From NCBI RefSeq assembly GCF_004364245.1, contig NZ_SOAV01000002.1, positions 782,599 to 846,598 of the forward strand: a stretch of 64,000 bases of DNA, read 5' to 3'. Source of the DNA: Streptomyces sp. BK208 (GTDB lineage: Bacteria; Actinomycetota; Actinomycetes; Streptomycetales; Streptomycetaceae). Below, piece after piece: positions 35,003-44,263 of this stretch (positions within the stretch are counted from its first letter, which is position 1; every line of letters begins with the position of its first letter). The notes below the pieces were generated by a model that saw only the letters and a list, made by a program, of their open reading frames with translations, searched no databases and was not told where the DNA came from. The translations under genes were made by a program, and so were the position numbers.

Positions 35003-35983
35003 ATGACTGCACGCGGCTGGTTCCTGTTCTCCCTGATGGGAGTGGTCTGGGGCATCCCCTATCTGATGATCAAGGTGGCGGTGGACGAGGTGTCCCCGTC
35101 CGGCGTGGTGTTCGCCCGCTGCGCCCTCGGCGCGGCCCTCCTGCTGCCCTTCGCCCTGCGCAAGGGGAACCTCCTCGGCACCGTGAGGGCCCACTGGAAG
35201 CCCATGCTGGCCTTCGCCCTGATCGAGATCGTCGGCCCCTGGTGGACCCTGACGGACGCGGAACGGCACCTGTCCAGCTCCACCGCCGGGCTGCTGATCG
35301 CGGGCGTGCCGATCGTCGGCGTGCTCCTGGCCCGCTTCTTCGGCGCCGGGGAACGGGTCGGCGCCCGCCGCGTCGCCGGACTCGGCCTCGGTCTCGGGGG
35401 CGTCGCCGTCCTCACCGTGCCGCACCTCACCGGCGGCGACGCCCGCTCGCTGGCCGAGGTGCTGGTGACGGTCGTCGGTTACGCCACGGCCCCCCTGATA
35501 GCCGCCCGCCACCTCAAGGACGTCCCCACCCTCCAGCTCATCACCCCCTGCCTCACCCTGGCCGCCCTCGTCTACGCCCCCGCCGCCTTCCTGACCCGGC
35601 CCTCCACCCTGCCCTCGGGCGAGGCGCTGGCGGCCCTGGGCGGTCTCGGCGTCGTCTGCACCGCGATCGCCTTCGTGGCCTTCCTGGAGTTGATCAAGGA
35701 GGTCGGCCCGGTGCGCGCCGGTGTCATCACCTACGTCAACCCGGCGGTCGCCGTCGCCGCGGGCGCCCTCCTCCTGGACGAGGAACTGACCCTCGGCATC
35801 GGCGTCGCGTTCTCCCTGATCCTGGCCGGCTCGATCCTCGCGACGGCCGCCGCCGGTCCGAGGCGGGAGGTGCGCCGGGTACCATGGTCGGCACGGCAGA
35901 CGAGCCGGGCGGGCGGCCGCGTGGAGTCCCTCACGGGACTTCCCGAGGAACGTCCGGGCTCCACAGGGCAGGGTGATGGCTAA
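35003..35983 (+). CDS. DMT-superfamily (EamA) transporter
   Basis: A 326-residue protein with ten hydrophobic segments in two EamA repeats (GWFLFSLMGVVWGIPYLMIKVAV; VGYATAPLIAARHLKDVPTLQLI). The second repeat includes VRAGVITYVNPAVAVAAGALLLDEELTLG. The predicted role is efflux of an amino acid or metabolite. The last about 30 codons lie within the 5' end of rnpB (from 35894), so the C-terminal tail QTSRAGGRVESLTG onward is encoded by RNase P RNA sequence. Start ATG 35003. Likely co-transcribed with the preceding AraC gene. Confidence 0.87.
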   Translation: MTARGWFLFSLMGVVWGIPYLMIKVAVDEVSPSGVVFARCALGAALLLPFALRKGNLLGTVRAHWKPMLAFALIEIVGPWWTLTDAERHLSSSTAGLLIAGVPIVGVLLARFFGAGERVGARRVAGLGLGLGGVAVLTVPHLTGGDARSLAEVLVTVVGYATAPLIAARHLKDVPTLQLITPCLTLAALVYAPAAFLTRPSTLPSGEALAALGGLGVVCTAIAFVAFLELIKEVGPVRAGVITYVNPAVAVAAGALLLDEELTLGIGVAFSLILAGSILATAAAGPRREVRRVPWSARQTSRAGGRVESLTGLPEERPGSTGQGDG

Positions 35984-36308
35984 CGGCCACCCGGGGTGAC
36001 CCGCGGGACAGTGCCACAGAAAGCAGACCGCCGGAGGCTTCGGCCCCCGGTAAGGGTGAAACGGTGGTGTAAGAGACCACCAGTGCCCAGGGCGACCTGG
36101 GCAGCTAGGTAAACCCCACCCGGAGCAAGGTCAAGAGGAGCGCCGTAACACGCGCTCTGCGCGGACGATCGAGGGCTGCCCGCCCGAGTCCGCGGGTAGA
36201 CCGCTGGAGGCCGGTGGCAACGCCGGCCCTAGATGGATGGCCGTCGCCGGAAGGCCCGCGAGGACCTTCCGGAACAGAACCCGGCGTACAGCCCGACTCG
36301 TCTGCCGC
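35894..36308 (+). ncRNA. rnpB: RNase P RNA (bacterial type A)
   Basis: Terminal helix P1 is formed by CGGCAGACGAGCCGGGC at the 5' end and GCCCGACTCGTCTGCCG at the 3' end, pairing almost perfectly. Inside are the universally conserved segments: GAGGAACGTCCGGGCTCCAC with ACAGGGCAGGGTG (CR-I), GGGTGAAACGGTGGTGTAAGAGACCACCAG, and AACCCCACCCGGAGCAAGG (CR-IV region), and the 3' segment CAGAACCCGGCGTACAGCCC. It is the catalytic RNA that trims tRNA 5' leaders. About 90 bases overlap the DMT transporter reading frame. Confidence 0.95.
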
Positions 36309-36480
36309 CACCCGGCCGGGCACTCGCCCGAGAGGCCGCCCGCATGGTCCGGCTTTCGGCCCGCCCGCGTGACGTGGTGATCCTGACGGCCGCCGTGGCG
36401 GACCCGATCCCGCGCTTGCCCCACGGGCTTCCTGCCGGGTCCCGCAGCCCCCCGGCACGGCCCCGCTTTATTCGGTTGCC

Positions 36481-36522
36481 GCTCCCCGTGTCCGCCCTCA
36501 CCATGGGCGGGACACCGGGAGC
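36481..36522. terminator. Strong hairpin between rnpB and the RIO kinase gene
   Basis: GCTCCCCGTGTCC-GCCC pairs with GGGCGGGACACCGGGAGC around a 7-base loop, with one bulged C. It lies 173 bases after rnpB and 32 bases before the small upstream ORF. It may end a longer rnpB precursor or act as an attenuator for the kinase gene. Confidence 0.5.
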
Positions 36523-36553
36523 CGCCCGGTGCTCCACGAGAGGAGGCACGACC

Positions 36554-36661
36554 GTGACCACGACTGTCCTCGGCCTGCCCGCAGACCGACTCCCTCACGC
36601 CTCATGGAGCACCTCCAGCGATGTCTCGCGACCATCACTCGCAACACCCTTCCTTTCCTGA
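36554..36661 (+). CDS. Possible 35-residue upstream ORF (leader peptide)
   Basis: GTG 36554 is preceded by GAGAGGAGG at a spacing of 8, the best ribosome-binding site in this region. It opens a 35-codon frame (VTTTVLGLPADRLPHASW...) that ends at TGA 36659-36661, past the start of the kinase gene (36621) in another frame. Such an overlap is typical of translational coupling or attenuation. The peptide resembles nothing I know. Coding is supported only by the strong ribosome-binding site. Confidence 0.35.
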   Translation: MTTTVLGLPADRLPHASWSTSSDVSRPSLATPFLS

Positions 36662-37550
36662 CGACTTCACCACCGACGCCCGCCGCCACGTCCCGCCGCC
36701 GGACGATCCGGGCGACATCGACGACCGGTTCGTCTTCGACTTCCGTTCCTACGACGACCTGGAGGACGGCCGGCGCTGGTCGACCTGGCTCAGCGTCGAA
36801 CCCCTCTGCCGAGGTCCCGAGCCCCGGCCGGACTGGGTGGTGACCTCGCAGGGCGCGATCGACACGGAGCTCGGCGTCCTGAAGACCGGCAAGGAGGCCG
36901 ACGTCCACCTCGTCGAGCGCGCCGACCCGCTGGACCCCGCCGGCGGCGTGGTCATGGCGGCGAAGCGGTATCGCTCCCCCGAGCACCGGTCCTTCCACCG
37001 CTCCGCGTCCTACACCGAGGGCCGCTCGATGAAGCGCTCACGCGACGAGCGGGCCGTCAAGCGCAAGAGCACGTTCGGACGGCAGGTCGCGGCCGGCGAG
37101 TGGGCGGTGTCCGAGTGGAGTGCGCTGGTGCGGCTCCGGAACCTCGGGCTGCCGGTTCCCTACCCGGTCCAGATCGACGGCACCGAGATCCTCATGGAGT
37201 GGATCACCGTCGTCGACGAGGACGGCACCGTCGCGACCGCGCCCCGGCTCGCCCAGACCCGGCCCTCGCGGGAACTGCTGGCGAGTTACTTCGAGCAACT
37301 CACCGACGCGCTCGCGACGATGGTGCAGAGCGGCCTCGTGCACGGCGACCTCTCGGCGTACAACATCCTCGCGGCGGGTGACAGGCTGGTCGTCATCGAC
37401 CTGCCGCAGATCGTCGACCTGGTCGGCAACCTCAACGGGATGACCTTCCTCCAGCGGGACTGCGCCAACATCTGCGGCTGGTTCCGCTCGCGAGGCCTCG
37501 ACGTCGACGAGCACGCGCTGTTCGCGGAGCTGATGGCGCACGCCTTCTGA
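36621..37550 (+). CDS. RIO-type atypical protein kinase
   Basis: A 309-residue RIO1-like protein. A phosphate-binding loop GVLKTGKEADVHLV (about 86-99) is followed by the Lys in VVMAAKRYRSPEHRSF, the hinge ILMEWITVVDEDG, the catalytic loop LVHGDLSAYNILAAGDR (Asp and Asn) and the metal-binding VVIDLPQIVDL. RIO kinases act in ribosome maturation in archaea and eukaryotes; the bacterial role is not settled. ATG 36621 has GGAG 11 bases upstream, and the small upstream ORF overlaps it. It ends 157 bases from the convergent CoA-transferase genes. Confidence 0.87.
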   Translation: MSRDHHSQHPSFPDDFTTDARRHVPPPDDPGDIDDRFVFDFRSYDDLEDGRRWSTWLSVEPLCRGPEPRPDWVVTSQGAIDTELGVLKTGKEADVHLVERADPLDPAGGVVMAAKRYRSPEHRSFHRSASYTEGRSMKRSRDERAVKRKSTFGRQVAAGEWAVSEWSALVRLRNLGLPVPYPVQIDGTEILMEWITVVDEDGTVATAPRLAQTRPSRELLASYFEQLTDALATMVQSGLVHGDLSAYNILAAGDRLVVIDLPQIVDLVGNLNGMTFLQRDCANICGWFRSRGLDVDEHALFAELMAHAF

Positions 37551-37707
37551 CGCCCTCCTCGCTCACCCCACGCCGCGTGGCGGGTGCCACTCCCCGGCGC
37601 CCCGTCCGGTGCCGGCCTGCATGTGGCCGGGGCCTGACGGCGGGGCCTGACGGCCGGGGCCGCCCGACCGCCTCCGCCGGCTCGGCGCCCTCGGGCGGCG
37701 CATGCCC

Positions 37708-38358
37708 TCAGTCCCGCGTCACGGCCCCGGCGACCAGGATGTCCGCGTCCGACGCCCCGCGGACCTCGTCCACCGAGACGCCGGGAGCCGTCTCGACCAG
37801 GCGGAGCCCCTCCGGGGTGACGTCGAGGACCGCCAGGTCGGTGATGATCCGGTCGACGACCCGGCGGCCCGTGGCGGGCAGGGTCAGGTCGGTGACGATC
37901 TTGGGGGAGCCGTCCCTGGCCGTGTGCTCCATGACGACGATCAGGCGGCGGGCGCCGTGGACCAGGTCCATCGCCCCGCCCATGCCCTTGACCATCTTGC
38001 CGGGGATCATCCAGTTCGCCAGGTCGCCGTCGGCCGAGACCTGCATCGCGCCGAGCACGGACACGTCGACGCGGCCGGCACGGACCATGCCGAAGGAGAA
38101 CGCCGAGTCGAAGCAGGAGGCGCCGGGGACGGTGGTCACCGTCTCCTTGCCGGCGTTGACCATGTCGGGGTGCTCCTCACCGGCGTACGGGTACGGGCCG
38201 ACGCCCAGGATGCCGTTCTCGGAGTGCAGCACCACGTGCACCCCGTCCGGGAGGTGGCTGGGGATGAGTGTGGGCAGGCCGATGCCCAGGTTGACGTACT
38301 GGCCGTCGCGCAGTTCACGGGCCGCGCGGGCGGCGAGTCGGTCACGGTCCAGCGGCAT
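37708..38358 (-). CDS. 3-oxoacid CoA-transferase subunit B
   Basis: A 216-residue subunit. The catalytic Glu is in [17 protein letters not shown], and conserved glycines lie in [17 protein letters not shown] and [18 protein letters not shown]. With subunit A it swaps CoA from succinyl-CoA to a 3-oxoacid (ScoAB or PcaIJ-like activity). ATG at 38358 is only 2 bases beyond the subunit A stop. It is the distal gene of the pair and ends convergently with the RIO kinase gene. Confidence 0.93.
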   Translation of the reverse strand: MPLDRDRLAARAARELRDGQYVNLGIGLPTLIPSHLPDGVHVVLHSENGILGVGPYPYAGEEHPDMVNAGKETVTTVPGASCFDSAFSFGMVRAGRVDVSVLGAMQVSADGDLANWMIPGKMVKGMGGAMDLVHGARRLIVVMEHTARDGSPKIVTDLTLPATGRRVVDRIITDLAVLDVTPEGLRLVETAPGVSVDEVRGASDADILVAGAVTRD

Positions 38359-38360
38359 GG

Positions 38361-39170
38361 TCAGATCCCCTCGGTGCCGGCGGTCGCGGTCGCGGTCGCG
38401 GTCGCGGTGGCGGCGGGTCGCGGGCCGCTGTGCGTGCGGCGTTCGACGCGCTTGCCCAGGGACGGGTCGGCGGCGACCACCCGGTCCACGTACACGCCCG
38501 GCAGGTGGACGGCGTCCGGGGAGATCTCGCCCGGCGCCACGATGCGCTCGGCCTCCACGACCGTGACGCGGCCCGCCGTCGCGCACAGCGGGTTGAAGTT
38601 GCGTGCCGCCGCGTGGAAGACGCAGTTGCCGTGCCGGTCCGCGACCGCCGCCCGCACCAGGGCGAAGTCGGCGGTGATGGCCTCTTCCAGCAGGTAGCGG
38701 CGACCGCCGAACTCCCGGACGCTCTTGGGCGGGGAGGCCACCGCGACCTGGCCGTCGGGGGAGTAGCGCCAGGGCAGGCCGCCCTCCTCCACCTGCGTGC
38801 CGACACCGGCCGGCGTGTAGAACGCCGGAATGCCCGCGCCGCCCGCCCGCAGCCGCTCGGCGAGGGTGCCCTGCGGGGTCAGCTCCACCTCCAGCTCACC
38901 GGCGAGGTACCGGCGGGCGAACTCCTTGTTCTCGCCCACGTACGACGACGTCATCCGGGCGATCCGGCCCGCCGCCAGGAGCAGGCCCAGGCCCCAGTCG
39001 TCGACCCCGCAGTTGTTGGACACCACCCGCAGCCCGGTCGCCTCGGCCGCCACGAGCGCGCCGATCAGCGTCGAGGGGATGCCGCACAGACCGAAACCCC
39101 CGACCGCGAGTACCGCGCCGTCGGGGATGTCCGACACCGCGCCTGCGGCCGACTCCACCACCTTGTCCAT
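38361..39170 (-). CDS. 3-oxoacid CoA-transferase subunit A
   Basis: A 269-residue subunit. The N-terminus [36 protein letters not shown] holds the CoA-binding Gly-rich loop, and [17 protein letters not shown] and [41 protein letters not shown] are family signatures. The C-terminus carries an Ala-Thr repeat (AATATATATATAG) from a GGTCGC-type hexanucleotide repeat at about 38381-38409, absent from most relatives. ATG 39170. Divergent from the Liv-type importer genes, with 268 bases between, suggesting both respond to the same substrate. Confidence 0.93.
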   Translation of the reverse strand: MDKVVESAAGAVSDIPDGAVLAVGGFGLCGIPSTLIGALVAAEATGLRVVSNNCGVDDWGLGLLLAAGRIARMTSSYVGENKEFARRYLAGELEVELTPQGTLAERLRAGGAGIPAFYTPAGVGTQVEEGGLPWRYSPDGQVAVASPPKSVREFGGRRYLLEEAITADFALVRAAVADRHGNCVFHAAARNFNPLCATAGRVTVVEAERIVAPGEISPDAVHLPGVYVDRVVAADPSLGKRVERRTHSGPRPAATATATATATAGTEGI

Positions 39171-39438
39171 TCCGTTTCCTTCTCCGTCCGCACCGGGGTG
39201 CTCCTCGCACACGAGCCGTCGTGCCCGGAGCCGGCCCACCGTGCGGGCACGGGACGGGCGTCCGACGGGCGTCCGACGGGTGCTCTCCACCTTTGCGGCG
39301 GCGGCCGGCCCCGGCCATGTGCGCCCATGCCATGACCGCGCTTCCAGGAGCGGTGAGCGGCCACATGCCGCCCGCCGCGCGGCCCCCCTATCGTTCCGGC
39401 AACCACGCGCCGCTTCACCTTCCAAGGAGCCGGTCATC

Positions 39439-40668
39439 ATGCGTTCCAGCGTCACAGGCACTTCCAGAGGCAGAGCGCTCGGCGCGCTCACCCTGCTCGT
39501 CGCGACGACCCTGCTCGCGGGCTGTTCCTCGGCCGGCACGGCCGGCACCGAGGCCGACGGCTCGGGCGGCGACACCCCGGTCAAGGTGGGCCTCGTGTAC
39601 TCCCGCAGCGGACCGCTCGCGGCTTACGGCAAGCAGTACGAGGAGGGCTTCAAGGCCGGCCTGGCCTACGCGACGCACGGGACGAACAAGGCCGGCGGCC
39701 ACCCGATCGAGGTCACCGAACAGGACGACGCCGGTGATCCGGCGAAGGCCGTCGCCGCCGCGAAGACCCTCATCGGCAAGGGCCACAGGATCATCGCCGG
39801 GACCACCGACTCCGGCGTGGCGCTCCAGATGGCTCCGCTGGCCGCCCAGAACAAGGTGCTGTACCTCAACGGCGACGCCGCCACCGACGCGCTCACCGGC
39901 GTCAACGACTACACCTTCCGCTCCGGCAGGCAGTCCTACCAGGACATCCTCACGGTCAGCGCGCAACTCGGCGCCGCCCGGGGCAAGAAGGTCACCGTCC
40001 TCGCCCAGAACTCCGCCTTCGGGCAGGCCAACGTGGCCGCCGTGAAGGACGTCCTGGGCAAGAAGGGGGCCACCGTCGGCTCGGTCCTGGCGCCGCCCAG
40101 CGCCACCGACCTCACCCCCTTCGCCCGCCAGGTCAAGGCCGGCGGGCCGGACCTGGTGTTCGTGGCCTGGGCCGGCGCCACCGCCCCCGCGCTGTGGACG
40201 GCGCTGAACCAGCAGGGCGTACTGGACGCCGCCAAGGTCGTCACCGGGCTCGCCGGCACCGCGTCGTACCCGGTGTTCGGCAGCGGAGCGGCCAAGATCT
40301 CCTTCCTCGCCCACTACTTCCCGGGGGCCGGTGCCAACCCGGTGGAGCAGGCGATGCTCGACGGCATCACCGAGGCCGGCGGCACCCCCGACCTGTTCAG
40401 CCCCGACGGCTTCACCGCCGCCCAGATGATCGTGCGCGCCGTCGAGTCCGGGAGCGCCACCGACACCTCCGCCATGGTCGACGCCCTGGAGGGCTGGACG
40501 TTCGACGGCCCCAAGGGCAGGCAGCAGATCCGCGCCGAGGACCACGCCCTGCTGCAGCCCATGTTCACGGCGCGGCTGAGGGGCACCGGAGCCGACGCCC
40601 GGCCCGAGGTGATCGACACCGTGCCGATGGCGTCGGTCGCCCCGCCGGTGCGGAAGACGGCGGGCTGA
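39439..40668 (+). CDS. Liv-type ABC importer, substrate-binding lipoprotein
   Basis: A 409-residue protein with a lipoprotein signal ([12 protein letters not shown], lipobox LAGC near residue 27). The mature domain is of the branched-chain-amino-acid binding type: [49 protein letters not shown], and [34 protein letters not shown]. It would bind its ligand outside the membrane and hand it to the permeases encoded downstream. ATG 39439 has AAGGAG 10 bases upstream. First gene of a six-gene operon ending with an alpha/beta hydrolase. Given the adjacent CoA-transferase, the ligand may be an aromatic or short-chain acid rather than leucine. Confidence 0.92.
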   Translation: MRSSVTGTSRGRALGALTLLVATTLLAGCSSAGTAGTEADGSGGDTPVKVGLVYSRSGPLAAYGKQYEEGFKAGLAYATHGTNKAGGHPIEVTEQDDAGDPAKAVAAAKTLIGKGHRIIAGTTDSGVALQMAPLAAQNKVLYLNGDAATDALTGVNDYTFRSGRQSYQDILTVSAQLGAARGKKVTVLAQNSAFGQANVAAVKDVLGKKGATVGSVLAPPSATDLTPFARQVKAGGPDLVFVAWAGATAPALWTALNQQGVLDAAKVVTGLAGTASYPVFGSGAAKISFLAHYFPGAGANPVEQAMLDGITEAGGTPDLFSPDGFTAAQMIVRAVESGSATDTSAMVDALEGWTFDGPKGRQQIRAEDHALLQPMFTARLRGTGADARPEVIDTVPMASVAPPVRKTAG

Positions 40669-40672
40669 GCGG

Positions 40673-41479
40673 ATGGCCACCCCTGACACCACCTCAGAGA
40701 GCGCCCCGGCCGACCGCTCGGCCCCGCGCCCCGGGTCCGGCCCCGTGCTGCGGCTGCGCGACGTCGGCTGGACCGTCGGCGGAGCCACCATCGTCGACTC
40801 CGTGTCCTTCGACGTCCACGACGGCGAGTTCCTCGCCTTCATCGGTCCCAACGGGGCCGGGAAGACGTCCCTGTTCAACCTGGTCAGCGGCATCAACCCG
40901 GTCTCCCGGGGGTCGATCGCGCTCGACGGCGCCGACATCACCCGCGAGGCCGCGTACGCCCGGGCCCGGCGCGGACTCGGGCGTACCTTCCAGACCTCCA
41001 GTCTCTGGCCGGGCATGACGGTCGCCGACCACGTCGAGCTGGCGGCCCAGGCCGCCGAAGGCGGTTCGTACCGCGTCTGGCGCCGCGCCGACGGCTACCC
41101 GCGGCAGGTCGCCGACGTGCTGGCCCGCACCGAGCTGGCGCACCGCGCCGGCACCCCCGCCGACGTCCTGTCCCACGGCGAGAAACGCAAGCTGGAACTG
41201 GCCGTGCTGCTCGTCGGCGAGCCCCGGCTGATGCTGCTGGACGAGCCGATGGCGGGCGTCAGCGCCGAGGAGGTGCCGGCACTGACCGAGCTGATCCGTT
41301 CCCTGCACCGCGACGAGGGCCGCACCGTGCTCATGGTCGAGCACCACATGGACGTCCTGCTGGACCTCGCGGACCGGCTCGCCGTCATGCACCACGGCAC
41401 CCTGCTCGCCCTCGACAGACCGCAGGCCGTGATGGACGACGCCACCGTGCAACGGGCCTACCTCGGGGAGGGGTTGTGA
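40673..41479 (+). CDS. Liv-type ABC importer ATPase (LivG-like)
   Basis: A 268-residue ATPase. Walker A GPNGAGKTS, the LivG-specific long region after the Q-loop (GRTFQTSSLWPGMTVADHVELAA), signature LSHGEKRKLELAVLL, Walker B LMLLDEPMAGVS and switch VEHHMDVLLDLADR. The signature LSHGE is a normal LivG variant. Four bases separate it from the binding-protein stop, and its own stop overlaps the LivF-like start. Confidence 0.93.
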   Translation: MATPDTTSESAPADRSAPRPGSGPVLRLRDVGWTVGGATIVDSVSFDVHDGEFLAFIGPNGAGKTSLFNLVSGINPVSRGSIALDGADITREAAYARARRGLGRTFQTSSLWPGMTVADHVELAAQAAEGGSYRVWRRADGYPRQVADVLARTELAHRAGTPADVLSHGEKRKLELAVLLVGEPRLMLLDEPMAGVSAEEVPALTELIRSLHRDEGRTVLMVEHHMDVLLDLADRLAVMHHGTLLALDRPQAVMDDATVQRAYLGEGL

Positions 41480-42255
41480 GCGCCGCCCACGCCGCCGATG
41501 CCGCCGCCGGCACCCCGCCGCTGCTGACCGTGCGCGACCTCCGGGTCGTCATCGGCGGCCGGCACATCCTGCACGGCGTCGATCTCGACGTCGCCGCCTG
41601 TGGCACCACCGCCCTGCTCGGCCGCAACGGCGCAGGGAAGACCACCACCGTGCGCGGCGTCCTCGGTCTCGTCCCGCGCACCGGCAGCGTACGGCTGGAC
41701 GGCGAGGAGACCACGCACCTGCCCACCCACGCCCTGGTCCGCCGGGGCATCGGCTACGCCCCCGAGGACCGTGGCGTCTTCGCCGCCCTGTCCGTCGCGG
41801 AGAACCTGCGGCTGGCCGAACGGGCCGGAACCGGCGAACCCGCGTACGACCTGGTGTACGAGCTCTTCCCCGAACTGCGCACCCGGGCCGGGCAACCCGC
41901 GGGCACCCTCTCCGGCGGCCAGCAGCAGATGGTCGCGATCGCCCGCACGCTGCTGAACGGCAACCGTCTGATCATCGCCGACGAACCCACCAAGGGCCTC
42001 GCTCCCAAGGTCGTCACCGAGGTCGCCCGGGTGCTGGAGCGCGCCGCCGAGGCGGTGCCGGTGCTGCTGGTGGAACAGAACCTCGCCGTGGTACGCCGCC
42101 TCGCCCGGCACTGCGTCGTCGTCGCCGACGGCCGCAGCGTCCACCGCGGCCCCGCCGCCGTCCTGCTCGACGACGCGGACGCCGCCCGCCGGCTGCTCGG
42201 CGTCGGGCACGCGCACCGGCCCGGGGCCGTCCTCGACCAGGAGGCGGAAGCCTGA
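41476..42255 (+). CDS. Liv-type ABC importer ATPase (LivF-like)
   Basis: A 259-residue ATPase starting at GTG 41476. Walker A GRNGAGKTT, Q-loop GIGYAPEDRGVFAALSVAENL, signature LSGGQQQMVAIARTLL, Walker B LIIADEPTKGLAP and switch VEQNLAVVRRLA identify the LivF subgroup. It pairs with the LivG-like ATPase to drive the importer. The stop overlaps the permease start by a single base (TGATG). Confidence 0.93.
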   Translation: MSAAHAADAAAGTPPLLTVRDLRVVIGGRHILHGVDLDVAACGTTALLGRNGAGKTTTVRGVLGLVPRTGSVRLDGEETTHLPTHALVRRGIGYAPEDRGVFAALSVAENLRLAERAGTGEPAYDLVYELFPELRTRAGQPAGTLSGGQQQMVAIARTLLNGNRLIIADEPTKGLAPKVVTEVARVLERAAEAVPVLLVEQNLAVVRRLARHCVVVADGRSVHRGPAAVLLDDADAARRLLGVGHAHRPGAVLDQEAEA

Positions 42256-43142
42256 TGTCCACCGTCGTGCTGCTCGTCCTCACCGGCCTCGGCCTGGGCG
42301 CCCTCTACTTCCTGGTGGCCTCCGGCCTGTCGCTCATCTTCGGACTGATGGACGTACTCAACTTCGCGCACGGCGCGCTGATGTCCATCGGCGCCTACGG
42401 CACCTGGTGGGCCGCCTCCGGGCACCTCCCCGGCGCCGGTCCCGGCGGCCCCGGCTTCGTCCTCGCCGTCGCCTTCGGCACCCTGGTGGGCACGGCCGCC
42501 GCGGTCGTCCTCGAACTCGCCGTCATCCGCCCCCTCTACACCCGCCCCCGCGAACAGATCCTGGCCACCGTGGGTGTCGGCCTGGCCGTGCCCGCGCTGC
42601 TCTCCGCGATCTGGGGCGCCGACACCCGGCCCTTCCCCTCACCCGACGCACTGTCCGGCACCTTCGGACTGCTCGGCGCCCAGGTGCCGGTGAACCGGCT
42701 GGTGCTGATCGCCACCGCGGTCGTGGTGCTCGCCGCGCTCAAGGTGTTCCTCGGCCGCACCCGGCACGGCCTCGTGGTCCGCGCGGGCGTCGAGGACCGG
42801 GCCATGGTCACCGCGCTCGGCATCGACGTACGCCGGGCGTTCACCCTGGTCTTCGCCATCGGCGGGGCCGCGGCCGCCCTCGGCGGCGCGATCGGCGGCC
42901 TCTACTTCGGCTCCGTCGACCCCGAACAGGGCACCTCGCTGCTGATCTTCGCGTTCGTGGTCGTCGTGATGGGCGGCATGGGCTCGCTCACCGGCGCCGC
43001 GCTGGCCTCCGTCGCGGTCGGGCTCGTCCAGCAGTTCGCCAACTACTACACCACCGACGGCCTCGGCGACCTCGCCGTCGTCGTCCTGCTCGCCGCCCTG
43101 CTGCTCGTCCGGCCGCGCGGGCTGACCGGGAGGCTCGCATGA
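42255..43142 (+). CDS. Liv-type ABC importer permease (LivH-like)
   Basis: A 295-residue permease with eight hydrophobic segments. Family signatures: ALYFLVASGLSLIFGLMDVLNFAHGALMSIGAYGTW near the N-terminus and AIGGAAAALGGAIGGLYFGSVDPEQGTS later, with the ATPase-docking loop VRAGVEDRAMVTALGIDVRR (EAA-like). It forms the translocation pore with the LivM-like permease. ATG 42255 and ATGA coupling at its end. Confidence 0.93.
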   Translation: MSTVVLLVLTGLGLGALYFLVASGLSLIFGLMDVLNFAHGALMSIGAYGTWWAASGHLPGAGPGGPGFVLAVAFGTLVGTAAAVVLELAVIRPLYTRPREQILATVGVGLAVPALLSAIWGADTRPFPSPDALSGTFGLLGAQVPVNRLVLIATAVVVLAALKVFLGRTRHGLVVRAGVEDRAMVTALGIDVRRAFTLVFAIGGAAAALGGAIGGLYFGSVDPEQGTSLLIFAFVVVVMGGMGSLTGAALASVAVGLVQQFANYYTTDGLGDLAVVVLLAALLLVRPRGLTGRLA

Positions 43143-44263
43143 CCACCGCCACCGAGCCGCGCGGCACGGTCCGCACGGCGGACCCCCGTCTCGCAGGACC
43201 GCTGCGCCGCACCGCCCGCTGGTGGCCGGCCCTGCTGCTGGCGGTGCTGCTCGTCGTCCCGTACAGCGCGCTGCCCCTGCCCGGCCTCCTCGACGGGCCC
43301 GTGGGCAGTCCCGGCAACCTCCAACTGCTGGCGCTCTGCCTGCTCTTCGGCGCCCTGGCCACCGGCTACGACCTGCTCCTCGGCCGCACCGGGCTGCTCT
43401 CCTTCGGGCACGCGCTCTACTTCGCCGCGGGCACCTACGTCACCAACACCGTCATGCTGGAGGCGGGCCTGCCGTTCGCCGTCTCCGCCGTACTCGGCCT
43501 GCTCGCCGGGGTGGCGCTGGCCGCCCTGCTGGGCGCGGTCAGCCTGCGGGTCGGCGGCATCGGGTTCTCCATGGTCACCCTCGCCTTCGCCCAGGCGGGC
43601 TCGATCCTCGTCCAGCGTGACCCCGGCGGCGTCACCGGCGGCGAGGAGGGCCGGGCCGCACCCGCCGACCGGCTGCCCGCCTCGCTCGTCGGCATCGACC
43701 ACACCGCCAACCTGTACTGGATCGCGCTTGCCTACCTGGTCGTCGTCCTGGCCGTCGTGCACTGGGCGGTCCGCTCGCCCACCGGACGGGTCTGGGAGGG
43801 CATCAGGGAGAACGAGCGCCGGGTGGAGATGCTGGGGCTGCGCCCCTACGGCTTCAAACTGGTCGCCTTCGTGCTCGCGGGCACCCTGGCCGCGCTCGGC
43901 GGCATCGTCTACCTGCTGCTCACCGGAGGCGCCACCCCGCAGACCACCACCTCCGACTTCACCCTCTCCCTGCTGGTGATGGTGGTGCTGGGCGGCTCCG
44001 GCACCCGCTGGGGCCCGATGGCCGGCGGCGTCCTCTACACCTGGGCCGACCACCGGCTCGGCGACCTCGCCGGTTCCGGTGGCGTCGCCGACCTGCCCGC
44101 CGTGCTGCGCGTGCCGCTGTCCCAGCCGCTGTTCCTGCTCGGGGCCCTGTTCGTCGCGGTGATATACCTGCTGCCCGGCGGTGTGGCCCGGCTGCCCGCG
44201 CGACTGCGCGCCGCCCGTACCCCGCGCGCCGCGACCGACCGTGAGGAGGCTCCCGGAGCATGA
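43139..44263 (+). CDS. Liv-type ABC importer permease (LivM-like)
   Basis: A 374-residue permease with about nine hydrophobic segments and an N-terminal cytoplasmic extension of 30 residues. Signature regions: GYDLLLGRTGLLSFGHALYFAAGTYV, SLRVGGIGFSMVTLAFAQ and WEGIRENERRVEMLGLRPYGFKLVAF (docking loop). ATG 43139 overlaps the LivH-like stop, and its own stop overlaps the hydrolase ATG. The importer is complete, with binding protein, two ATPases and two permeases. Confidence 0.93.
   Translation: MTTATEPRGTVRTADPRLAGPLRRTARWWPALLLAVLLVVPYSALPLPGLLDGPVGSPGNLQLLALCLLFGALATGYDLLLGRTGLLSFGHALYFAAGTYVTNTVMLEAGLPFAVSAVLGLLAGVALAALLGAVSLRVGGIGFSMVTLAFAQAGSILVQRDPGGVTGGEEGRAAPADRLPASLVGIDHTANLYWIALAYLVVVLAVVHWAVRSPTGRVWEGIRENERRVEMLGLRPYGFKLVAFVLAGTLAALGGIVYLLLTGGATPQTTTSDFTLSLLVMVVLGGSGTRWGPMAGGVLYTWADHRLGDLAGSGGVADLPAVLRVPLSQPLFLLGALFVAVIYLLPGGVARLPARLRAARTPRAATDREEAPGA

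Noticed and set aside
36000..36300. tRNA-like or protein-coding signal inside the rnpB region
   Set aside because: All conserved blocks match RNase P RNA; the short frames on both strands are accidental.
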